This document shows, one piece after another, positions 1-5,239 of a DNA stretch of 5,239 nt. Positions within the stretch are counted from its first letter, which is position 1. The number at the start of each line of letters is the position of its first letter. Position numbers and translations under genes: made by a program. The notes beneath the pieces were generated by a model. That model ran no database searches. It was given only the letters and a program-made list of their open reading frames with translations, and was not told where the DNA came from. The DNA comes from Actinomycetota bacterium. Lineage in GTDB: Bacteria; Actinomycetota; Acidimicrobiia; Acidimicrobiales; Microtrichaceae. The stretch spans positions 1 through 5,239 of the forward strand of contig JAFDWA010000152.1 of assembly GCA_018268735.1 (NCBI GenBank). The letters are read 5' to 3'.

Positions 1-65
1 CCGAGCAGCGTGGTCACCACATGCGAGCCGACGAACCCGGTCGCTCCGGTGACCAGCACGTGCAT
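1..65 (-). CDS. NAD(P)-dependent epimerase/SDR-type protein, N-terminal fragment
   Basis: Only the first 21 codons lie in the window; the gene continues past the left edge. The translation MHVLVTGATGFVGSHVVTTLL is a typical first beta strand, glycine-rich loop and first helix of a Rossmann fold. It has the GxxGxxG dinucleotide-binding pattern (G7, G10, G13) of extended or atypical short-chain dehydrogenases such as NAD-dependent epimerases/dehydratases and NmrA-like proteins. The ATG at 63-65 places the strand one residue after the start, as is usual for this family. No strong Shine-Dalgarno sequence precedes it. It lies 64 bp downstream of the permease stop on the same strand, so it could be read through from the PadR-ABC operon, but nothing shows a functional link. 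The substrate and exact subfamily cannot be assigned from this fragment. Confidence 0.8.
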   Translation of the reverse strand, partial: MHVLVTGATGFVGSHVVTTLL

Positions 66-109
66 CGCAGCGAGCGTAGCGACGGTCCCGGTGGTGTGGT
101 TCGGGGCTC

Positions 110-141
110 CGGCTCAGGCCGGCATCGGCTCAGGCCGGCAT
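110..141. repeat. Perfect 16-bp tandem duplication across the permease stop codon
   Basis: The unit CGGCTCAGGCCGGCAT occurs twice with no gap, at 110-125 and 126-141. On the minus strand each copy carries the permease end, ATG CCG GCC TGA (Met-Pro-Ala-stop). The active stop is in the upstream copy (130-132), and the second copy lies just after it in a different frame. The duplication therefore leaves the protein unchanged and looks like a simple slippage or tandem-duplication event. Each unit also contains the self-complementary GCCGGC (118-123 and 134-139), which could pair across a 10-nt loop. Confidence 0.9.
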
Positions 142-2868
142 CTGAGCGTCGGGACCGTCGAGGGACCGGTACGGCGGGATCAAGCGTGCGAGCAGCGCGA
201 CGACGACCGGGAGCGCCAGCGAGACGACCAGCACGAGCGTCGCCGACCTGTTCCACGGGCCGTCGGAGCCGGGACGCATCCGGGTCACCGCAACGGCGAG
301 GAGCAGGAACGCGGCGGTGAGCCCGAGAGCGACGCCGACGCCGGTGAGCGTCGCTGCGGTGAGCGACGCGAGCCGTCTGGCCAACCGTGGACTCGCTCCC
401 AGGACACGCAGGACACGCGCGGCCTCGCCGTGCTCGCGCCGGTGCGCAGCCGTCGCCGCCAGGGTCACGACGAGCAGCACGACCAGCCACGGCCACACGA
501 TCCAGACGTGCCGTCCACCGAGGACCGTCGCCCCGCTGTCCTTGGTGGAGCGGAGCTGGTCGAACCTCGGGTCGTCGAAGCCGATCGCAAGTCCCTTCTG
601 CTCTGCGATGTCGATGATCCGACTCGCCTGCGTGTCGCTCAGTCCGGCGGCCGGGCCGATGAGGGCCGGTCGAGGATCCGCGAGTCGGAGGTCCTCGGAC
701 GCGGATGAGGCCAGCAGCACGGCGTTGGCCCCGGACGGGACGGAGCCCACCCGCACCGGCACACCGGCGACGGTCTGGTTCTCGATGCCGGCGATGTCGA
801 ACGGGGTGACGGCGTTGCCGGCGTTCAGAAGGTCGACCGTCGCGGGTGCCAGCCCGACCCCCTCGGCGCGTTGCAGCACCAGGACCGTCGGCGTGAACCC
901 CGACGGGCACGCGGGGCAGGGACCGGTCCACTCCCCGACGACGCCGGACGAGGTCGTCAGCCCAGCCCCAGCGAGCTCGGCGGCCAGACCGTCGGGCAGT
1001 CGTGTCGGAGCAGTCGGCTTCGCTGGCGTGGGTTCGGAGCCGCGCAGCACCCATGCTGTCGGGGCGCCGCTTCCGTTGCTGCTGGGTTCCGGCATTGCCT
1101 GGACCAGCACGCTCGAACCTGGCACCAGCGGCGCCGGAGGCCTCGTCGGAGCGAGCGCGGTGCTCGGGGTGCCCGGGACGGGCGGTGCAGTGACCAGGAG
1201 CGTCGTAGTGGGCACGGCGACGGGGCTCGCGGTCTCCGACGTCGACGGGGCCGGCTCGACCAGCGAGGAGGCCGAAGCGTTCACGTAGTCGGACGTGCCG
1301 AAGCCCGCGGTGGCGGTGCCGGCGACCGCGACGAACACCCAGGTGGCGACCACGACGATCGTGGCCGTCGAGCCGAGCCAGCGGTGGCGGAGATCACGGT
1401 CGACGACCCGGCCGATGGGGTCACGAGCGAGGACCAGCCGCGTGAGGCGCAACGCACCGAACCCACACGCCAGCCACAGCACCAGGAGTACGACGGCACC
1501 ACCGAGGCTCGCAGAACCCACGAACCAGCCCATCGTGCCGGCCAGGGCGCCGCCCAAGACCACCCAGGCAAGCGCTCCGAGCAGGAGCCATCCGACCCAA
1601 CCGATCCTGGGTGACCCGCCGGCCGGACGGGTGACCCGGTCGCGTCCGTCGAGCAGAGCGGCGGCCGCCATCCGTCGCGAGGGGCGACTGACGATGACGG
1701 CGCCCAGACCGGCAGCCGCGACGGCGACAGCGACCAGCGGAAGGATCCAGGGCCAGTCGAACGCAGCGTCGACCGCCGCCGCCCATCCGGGAAGACGGAG
1801 GCGCACCCACATGAGCCGACCGAGCACGGCTGCGACGACGCCGAGGATCGTCGCGGGCAGCGCAACGACGATGGCTTCGGAGGCCGCCGCCATGGCGAGC
1901 TGTCCGTCGCCGGCTCCGTTCACCGCGAGGAGTCCGTTCGCGCGCATCCGACGACGGGCACCGATGCCGACCGTCGCGCCGGCAAGCAACGCGACGAACG
2001 CCACGACCAACCCAAGCGCGAGCGTCATCGTGCCGAGAGGTGCAGCCGAGTGCCCCACCAAGGTGGTTCCGTCGGGTGCGATCCCGCCGGGGTCGTTGCG
2101 ACCATACGGCCCCTGGACGGCGACACCAGGGATGGCCGCGCCGGTGATGGCCGATCCCTCGACGCCGGGTCCGTCCATGCCGATCGAGGATGCCGGTGGT
2201 GCGACCCCACCGGCGGGAAGACCGACGTATGCGCGCACCGTCGCCTCGGGTGATGGTGACGCCGAGGAGACGGGGACGAGCTCACCGGGCGCGACCGCCG
2301 CAGCGCGTGGCGAACCGTTGCCGATCGCTCCGATGGTGCCGATCCCGACGACGACGAGGGTCCGCTCCGAGCCGGTGAGCCGGATCCGTCCACCGATCCG
2401 GAGGTCGGTGGCCTCCGCAAGCGCAGGACTCAACACGGCCTCGCCGCGGCGCGGTACACGGCCCTGGAGGAGTCCGATGACGCCGTGGAGGAGAGGATCG
2501 TTCCAGTCGGCCATGTGCACCGAGCCAGACCCACCCCGGTGATCACCGGTGAGGACGAGCCCGGTCACGGTCTCCTCGACCTGGAGCCTGGAACCCGTCG
2601 GCAGCGCCGAACGCACCGCCTCGGCGACACGGGGCACCTCGGTCGCCGGCGACACCGAACCGTCGTAGACGACGTCTGCGCTGCCGAACGCGCCGTCGAC
2701 GGAACCAACAGCAAGGTGGTGACCCCAGAGGACCGACAGCGCTGCGGCACCGACGGCGACCGCTGCAGCCACCAGGAGCGCTGTCCATGCCGTGCGCAGC
2801 GGTGAGCGCCAAGCGAGTCGCCTGGCGCGACGCAGGAGTGCGCCCCACGGCGCCCACCGGGAGGTCAT
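130..2868 (-). CDS. FtsX/MacB-type ABC transporter permease, ten-helix form
   Basis: Membrane subunit of a type VII (MacB/LolCDE/FtsX-like) ABC system, 912 residues. By eye the topology is: TM1 about 27-48, a large extracytoplasmic domain 49-279, TM2-4 about 280-302, 324-349 and 372-394, a central pair TM5-6 about 424-446 and 452-474, TM7 about 500-523, a second extracytoplasmic domain 524-787, then TM8-10 about 788-807, 835-861 and 877-897. The two FtsX modules are TM2-4 and TM8-10. Each has a basic cytoplasmic loop after its first helix (GARRRMRANGLLAV near 303; HRREHGEAARVLRVLGAS near 809), matching the family pattern RRREIALLRALGAS. Domain 1 has a Gly/Ala/Pro-rich stretch (about 216-270). 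Domain 2 opens with a long Pro/Ser/Thr/Val-rich insert (about 537-625) and carries a CPAC motif (C651, C654). The ATG overlaps the ATPase stop as ATGA. The upstream SD is poor, so expression probably relies on coupling. Family is confident; substrate unknown. In such systems the ATPase drives conformational change of the periplasmic or outside domains rather than classical through-membrane transport. Confidence 0.93.
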   Translation of the reverse strand: MTSRWAPWGALLRRARRLAWRSPLRTAWTALLVAAAVAVGAAALSVLWGHHLAVGSVDGAFGSADVVYDGSVSPATEVPRVAEAVRSALPTGSRLQVEETVTGLVLTGDHRGGSGSVHMADWNDPLLHGVIGLLQGRVPRRGEAVLSPALAEATDLRIGGRIRLTGSERTLVVVGIGTIGAIGNGSPRAAAVAPGELVPVSSASPSPEATVRAYVGLPAGGVAPPASSIGMDGPGVEGSAITGAAIPGVAVQGPYGRNDPGGIAPDGTTLVGHSAAPLGTMTLALGLVVAFVALLAGATVGIGARRRMRANGLLAVNGAGDGQLAMAAASEAIVVALPATILGVVAAVLGRLMWVRLRLPGWAAAVDAAFDWPWILPLVAVAVAAAGLGAVIVSRPSRRMAAAALLDGRDRVTRPAGGSPRIGWVGWLLLGALAWVVLGGALAGTMGWFVGSASLGGAVVLLVLWLACGFGALRLTRLVLARDPIGRVVDRDLRHRWLGSTATIVVVATWVFVAVAGTATAGFGTSDYVNASASSLVEPAPSTSETASPVAVPTTTLLVTAPPVPGTPSTALAPTRPPAPLVPGSSVLVQAMPEPSSNGSGAPTAWVLRGSEPTPAKPTAPTRLPDGLAAELAGAGLTTSSGVVGEWTGPCPACPSGFTPTVLVLQRAEGVGLAPATVDLLNAGNAVTPFDIAGIENQTVAGVPVRVGSVPSGANAVLLASSASEDLRLADPRPALIGPAAGLSDTQASRIIDIAEQKGLAIGFDDPRFDQLRSTKDSGATVLGGRHVWIVWPWLVVLLVVTLAATAAHRREHGEAARVLRVLGASPRLARRLASLTAATLTGVGVALGLTAAFLLLAVAVTRMRPGSDGPWNRSATLVLVVSLALPVVVALLARLIPPYRSLDGPDAQMPA

Positions 2869-3662
2869 CGTGCTGCCTGCGCTGAGCGGTCCGCTAGCAC
2901 CCCGTCGCGGAGGTAGACGACGCGGTCGCCCCAGCCGGCAACCGCCGGATCGTGGGTGGCAAGCAGCACAGCGGTCCCGGCGGCGTCGCAGCGGCGGCGC
3001 AGGAGCCGCATGACCGACTCGGCGGTGAGAGCGTCGAGCGCGCCGGTCGGCTCATCGGCGACGAGCAGGTGACGGGGACCGACGAGCGACCGGGCGATTG
3101 CGGCACGCTGCTGCTCCCCACCCGACAGGGCCGAGGGGAACTGCCGTGCAAGTTCGGCGATGCCGACGTCCTCCAGCGCTGCCATCGCCTCCCGCATGGC
3201 CTCACGACGGCGGACGCCGTCCAGCTCGAGCGGGAGCGACACGTTCTCGGCGACGGTCAGCGAGTCGAGCAGGTTCCAACGCTGCTCGACGTATCCGACA
3301 GATCCTCGGCGGAGCTCCGCGAGCTCACTGGCGGAGAGGACCCAGAGGTGCTCGCCGTTGATCACCGGCATGCCCCGCTCGGGTCGGTCGAGGCCCGCCG
3401 CGATGCGCAGCAGCGTCGTCTTGCCGGAACCGGACGGCCCCATGAGCACGACGAGCTCACCTTCGGCAACGTCCAGGTCCACGCCGTCGAGGACGCTGCG
3501 ACGGTAGCGACCGTCTGGCACCGACTGGGCGACATCGACGAGTCGCAGCACCGTCCGACGCGGTGTCGGCACAGCGTCGTCGGGCAGAGCCTGATCGGGC
3601 GGGTCGTCGGGAAGGGTGGCGGACACGGCGGGATCCTCCGTCGGTTCGATCGTCTCGGTCAT
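2865..3662 (-). CDS. ABC transporter ATP-binding protein, MacB/LolD-type
   Basis: Nucleotide-binding subunit, 265 residues, cytoplasmic, partner of the permease just downstream. All canonical motifs are present in order: Walker A GPSGSGKT (75-82), Q-loop Q127 in YVEQRWNLLDSLTVAENV (124-141), signature LSGGEQQR (179-186), Walker B LLVADEPTGALD (199-210, with D203 and catalytic E204) and H-loop H237 in LLATHDP. The NLL-LT-ENV segment after the Q-loop and the ADEPTGALD stretch are hallmarks of the LolD/MacB (MJ0796-like) group that pairs with FtsX-type permeases. I chose the ATG at 3660-3662, not the longer reading from 3737. It forms an ATGA overlap with the PadR stop and has a good Shine-Dalgarno AAGGGGAG three bases upstream. 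The first 35 or so residues are an acidic, Pro-rich extension ahead of the core fold (starting around TVLRLVDVAQS); its role is unknown. The stop overlaps the permease start, again as ATGA. All catalytic residues are intact, so an active ATPase is expected. Confidence 0.96.
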   Translation of the reverse strand: MTETIEPTEDPAVSATLPDDPPDQALPDDAVPTPRRTVLRLVDVAQSVPDGRYRRSVLDGVDLDVAEGELVVLMGPSGSGKTTLLRIAAGLDRPERGMPVINGEHLWVLSASELAELRRGSVGYVEQRWNLLDSLTVAENVSLPLELDGVRRREAMREAMAALEDVGIAELARQFPSALSGGEQQRAAIARSLVGPRHLLVADEPTGALDALTAESVMRLLRRRCDAAGTAVLLATHDPAVAGWGDRVVYLRDGVLADRSAQAAR

Positions 3663-4234
3663 CGTCTCCCCTTCAGCTTCTCCGCACCTCTTGGTCTGCT
3701 CCGCTTCGGCCGGAGCGCGTCGTGGCGCTGTCGGCACTGCTCCAGCCAGCGCAGCTCGCCGTCGATCTGAGCGATCACCGCGTCGAGCGCGAACAGCCGG
3801 GCGAGGTCCTCCGGATCGGCAGCGGCCTTGAGCCGCGTGTAGCGCTGCAGCTCCTCGGTGGTCGCGACCTGTTGCGCGTCGATCACCCCGTCGAGGTCGA
3901 CGTCGTCGAGCGACGCCGCGAGCGTGAGCTTGATGACCAGTTCGTCACGGTCCGGAGCGGGTCGGGTGCGGGGTCGGGCGAACCAGCCATCGACCTCCCT
4001 ACGACCCGCGTCGGTGAGCGCGTACAGGCGCTGGTCCTGGGATCCGTGACCCGCAGGAGCGGTACCGGCCTCCACGACCAGTCCATCGCGCTCCAGACGC
4101 GACAACGTCGTGTACACCTGGCCGACGTTGAGCTCCCACAGCGCGCCGGTGCGCTCCTCGAGCTCCTTCTTGAGCTCATAGCCGTGGTGGCCGCCAGAAC
4201 CCAGCAGAGCCAACAGCCCGTTTCGCACCGACAT
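3659..4234 (-). CDS. PadR-family transcriptional regulator
   Basis: Protein of 191 residues, first gene of the operon. The N-terminal winged helix-turn-helix is clear. It begins MSVRNGLLALLGSGGHHGYELKKELEE (family pattern: ALL..G..HGYEL...LE), continues with a recognition helix around NVGQVYTTLSRLERDGLV (36-53), and ends in the wing and RLYALTDAGRREVDGWF (69-85). The remainder (about 95-170) is a helical C-terminal domain of the longer PadR class, probably for dimerisation, containing DELVIKLTLA and a C-terminal helix rich in charged residues (DAVIAQIDGELRWLEQCRQRHDALR). A basic tail (175-191) follows; its last codons also supply the ATPase ribosome binding site. The start at 4232-4234 matches the family N-terminus. 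A 24-codon upstream extension is rejected because it would cover the promoter. PadR proteins are usually ligand-responsive repressors, often controlling adjacent transporter genes. Autorepression of this operon through the palindrome at 4268-4297 is the likely mechanism. Confidence 0.95.
   Translation of the reverse strand: MSVRNGLLALLGSGGHHGYELKKELEERTGALWELNVGQVYTTLSRLERDGLVVEAGTAPAGHGSQDQRLYALTDAGRREVDGWFARPRTRPAPDRDELVIKLTLAASLDDVDLDGVIDAQQVATTEELQRYTRLKAAADPEDLARLFALDAVIAQIDGELRWLEQCRQRHDALRPKRSRPRGAEKLKGRR
3666..3673 (-). promoter_or_regulatory. Shine-Dalgarno of the ABC ATPase gene
   Basis: The minus strand reads AAGGGGAG, ending three bases before the ATG at 3660-3662. It is embedded in the last codons of the PadR gene (encoding Lys-Gly-Arg-Arg before the stop). 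It is the strongest ribosome binding site in the window and is the main argument, with the ATGA overlap, for the short start of the ATPase. The permease start has no comparable site. Confidence 0.75.
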
Positions 4235-4267
4235 GGCCCTCGTCCCGCTTGCTGCCGACCGACGATT

Positions 4268-4297
4268 ACCTACGCAGTAAGTATATACTGGGTAGGT
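4268..4297. promoter_or_regulatory. Putative PadR operator: 30-bp imperfect palindrome
   Basis: The left arm ACCTACGCAGTA (4268-4279) and right arm TACTGGGTAGGT (4286-4297) are inverted copies matching at 11 of 12 positions; only the G/G pair at 4274/4291 fails. They are separated by the 6-base centre AGTATA. Nested inside, slightly off-centre, is the perfect 10-bp palindrome AGTATATACT (4280-4289). The site sits 34 bp upstream of the PadR start, in the only AT-rich patch of a very GC-rich window, and covers the best promoter -10. Long dyads with an AT-rich core, overlapping the regulator's own promoter, are what PadR dimers usually bind. That this PadR binds here is inference; the symmetry is directly visible. 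Confidence 0.75.
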
Positions 4298-4308
4298 GTC
4301 GACCACAA
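4280..4308 (-). promoter_or_regulatory. Likely sigma70-type promoter of the PadR-ABC operon
   Basis: On the minus strand TTGTGG (4308-4303) is followed after 17 bases by TATACT (4285-4280). The -10 differs from TATAAT at one position, the first three bases of the -35 match TTGACA, and the spacer is optimal. Transcription would start near 4273, giving a leader of about 40 nt before the PadR ATG at 4234. The -10 lies at the heart of the palindromic operator, so a bound repressor would block RNA polymerase directly. Confidence 0.6.
4284..4289 (+). promoter_or_regulatory. Possible -10 element towards the esterase
   Basis: Because AGTATATACT is symmetric, the plus strand also reads TATACT, here pointing at the esterase. 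No good -35 is seen at 16-18 bases; the best partial match is CCGACG at 4259-4264, with a 19-base spacer. Transcription from it would give a leader of about 70 nt that includes the inverted repeat at 4309-4331. This is the only decent -10 I see ahead of the esterase, but the call is weak. Confidence 0.35.
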
Positions 4309-4331
4309 CGTCGTCGACGCCGTCGACGACG
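4309..4331. repeat. Perfect 11-bp inverted repeat in the divergent intergenic region
   Basis: CGTCGTCGACG (4309-4319) is followed by a single C and then its exact reverse complement CGTCGACGACG (4321-4331). As RNA in the esterase leader it could fold as a stem of about 9 bp with a 5-nt loop; as DNA it could be a second operator. It abuts the -35 of the minus-strand promoter. The sequence is built from short GTCGAC/CGACG motifs that are common in GC-rich DNA, so function is not certain. Confidence 0.6.
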
Positions 4332-4363
4332 GCCCCCGGCTCCCGGTGCTAGATCATTCGGCC

Positions 4364-5239
4364 ATGTCCGCAGCTGTGACCCCGACCGACGGCGACCACG
4401 TCGTCGTGAACACGACACTCGGCGACCTCCGGGGCGACTGGCACGACGGCATCGCCCGCTTCGCCGGCATCCCGTTCGCCGCGCCGCCGGTTGGACCGCT
4501 CCGCTTCCGCCCACCCGCCCCGATGACGCCGTGGTCCGGTGTGCGCGACGCCACCGCGTTCGGTGCGGTGTCGCCGCAGAACCCCTCGATGATGGACGCT
4601 CTCTTCGGAGGCGAGGCCGAGGCGTGGGACGAGGACTGCCTGCACCTCAACGTGTGGACCGCCACGCCATCGGTGGGTGCAGGCCCCGACGAGGCCGACG
4701 CCCTGAAGCCCGTCATGGTGTGGATCCACGGCGGCGGGTTCGAGATGGGTTCCGGCTCCTCGCCGCTCTACCACGGCTCGGGCTTCGCACGCGACGGCGT
4801 CGTGTTCGTCAGCATCAACTACCGGCTCGGGTCCCTCGGGTTCCTCGACCTGAGCTCCTTCGACCCGGCCGAGGCCGGGTCCGGCAACGTCGGGCTGCTC
4901 GACCAGGTCGCCGCACTCGAATGGGTGCGCGACAACATCGCGAGATTCGGCGGCGACCCGGACAACGTCACGATCTTCGGCGAGTCCGCCGGGTCGATGA
5001 GCGTGTCGCTGCTGCTCACCGTCGAACGGGCACAGGGCCTGTTCCACCGGGCGATCGCCCAGTCCGGCGGCCTGTTGACGAAGACCTCGGCGCACGCAGC
5101 GGCAGATGCCGCCGAGTTCCTCGCGGCGACCGGTGCCACATCGGTCGCGGAGCTCCGAGAGCTGCCGGTCGAGAAGCTGCTCGAAGCGCACGCTGCGATG
5201 AACCTCGCCAGGATCTCGGACCCCGAAGGGGTCATCAGC
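4364..5239 (+). CDS. Type-B carboxylesterase (para-nitrobenzyl esterase-like), 3' end outside window
   Basis: The first 292 codons are open to the right edge; family members are usually around 500 residues, so roughly 60% is present. This alpha/beta-hydrolase would hydrolyse carboxylic esters. Visible landmarks in order: the N-terminal RFAGIPFAAPPVGPLRFRPP (32-51), the EDCLHLNVW signature (90-98), the oxyanion-hole motif IHGGGF (121-126), SINYRLGSLGFL (150-161), GNVGLLDQVAALEWVRDNIARFGGDP and the nucleophile elbow FGESAG (205-210), with catalytic Ser208. The acid and histidine of the triad should follow beyond the window. No signal peptide is apparent, suggesting a cytoplasmic enzyme. I chose the ATG at 4364-4366; an in-frame GTG at 4346 is possible but adds only six unconserved residues. 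Neither has a clear Shine-Dalgarno. The gene is transcribed divergently from the PadR-ABC operon and shares its control region. The natural substrate is unknown. Confidence 0.95.
   Translation, partial: MSAAVTPTDGDHVVVNTTLGDLRGDWHDGIARFAGIPFAAPPVGPLRFRPPAPMTPWSGVRDATAFGAVSPQNPSMMDALFGGEAEAWDEDCLHLNVWTATPSVGAGPDEADALKPVMVWIHGGGFEMGSGSSPLYHGSGFARDGVVFVSINYRLGSLGFLDLSSFDPAEAGSGNVGLLDQVAALEWVRDNIARFGGDPDNVTIFGESAGSMSVSLLLTVERAQGLFHRAIAQSGGLLTKTSAHAAADAAEFLAATGATSVAELRELPVEKLLEAHAAMNLARISDPEGVIS

Noticed and set aside
118..139. Rho-independent terminator after the permease
   Set aside because: The GCCGGC pairs could form only a 6-bp stem with a 10-nt loop, and no T-tract follows on the minus strand. 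The structure is a by-product of the tandem repeat.
14..1054. A 346-codon minus-strand frame overlapping the permease end and the epimerase start
   Set aside because: It is out of frame with both recognisable proteins and its product is Arg-rich low-complexity sequence. The epimerase N-terminus is read in another frame.
10..2542. Long plus-strand open frames opposite the permease (10-708, 317-1288, 871-1614, 1295-2542)
   Set aside because: They are compositional shadows of a GC-rich gene. Their translations are Arg/Pro/Ala/Ser-rich with no domain pattern, while the minus-strand frame gives clear helices and FtsX motifs.
3663..3737. A 25-residue longer start for the ABC ATPase
   Set aside because: It would overlap the PadR coding region by about 80 bases, whereas the inner ATG has an ATGA overlap and a strong SD.
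4235..4306. A 24-residue N-terminal extension of the PadR protein from an ATG at 4306
   Set aside because: It would run through the operator and promoter, and the family N-terminus begins at the inner ATG (4234).
4350..4355. TAGATC as a -10 giving a leaderless esterase message
   Set aside because: The position is right for a leaderless start, but the last base does not fit TANNNT and no -35 is visible.
4346..4363. GTG start for the esterase six codons upstream
   Set aside because: No SD in front of it and the added residues are not part of the family fold. It cannot be fully excluded.
4349..5235. Minus-strand open frames of 280 and 138 codons opposite the esterase
   Set aside because: The plus strand carries an unambiguous carboxylesterase with oxyanion-hole and GESAG motifs across the same bases; the antisense products show no family features.

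Overview
The window comes from a GC-rich bacterial chromosome (about 70% by eye, with G/C strongly favoured at third codon positions). Gene density and the style of the proteins fit a high-GC actinobacterium, possibly an acidimicrobial or related lineage. No rRNA, tRNA or lineage-specific marker is present, so the taxonomy is an inference only.

Layout, left to right. Positions 1-65 (minus strand) hold the first 21 codons of an NAD(P)-binding epimerase/SDR-type protein that runs off the left edge. A 64-bp gap follows, containing most of a perfect 16-bp tandem duplication that also covers the end of the next gene. Positions 130-4234 (minus strand) are a compact three-gene operon, read right to left: a PadR-family transcriptional regulator (3659-4234), a MacB/LolD-type ABC ATPase (2865-3662) and a 912-residue, ten-helix FtsX/MacB-type permease (130-2868). 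Both internal junctions are four-base ATGA stop/start overlaps, so the three proteins are probably translationally coupled. Positions 4235-4363 are a divergent regulatory region. It has an AT-rich island inside a long imperfect palindrome that looks like the PadR operator, a plausible promoter for the operon, and a separate perfect 11-bp inverted repeat. From 4364 to the right edge (plus strand) runs the first 292 codons of a type-B carboxylesterase, open at the 3' end.

How they may work together: the PadR protein probably binds the palindrome and represses its own operon, and perhaps the divergent esterase, until a ligand arrives. The ATPase and permease then form a type VII (MacB/FtsX-like) ABC machine with two large extracytoplasmic domains, for efflux, lipid or lipoprotein handling, or envelope sensing. 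The substrate cannot be read from sequence. The shared control region makes a link between the esterase and the transporter worth testing. The architecture is recognisable. The least ordinary details are the symmetric operator/promoter, the extracytoplasmic CPAC motif with a long Pro/Ser/Thr-rich insert in the permease, and the tandem duplication at the permease stop codon. I found no CRISPR array, insertion sequence, RNA gene, attachment site or origin, and no convincing evidence of a wholly new system.
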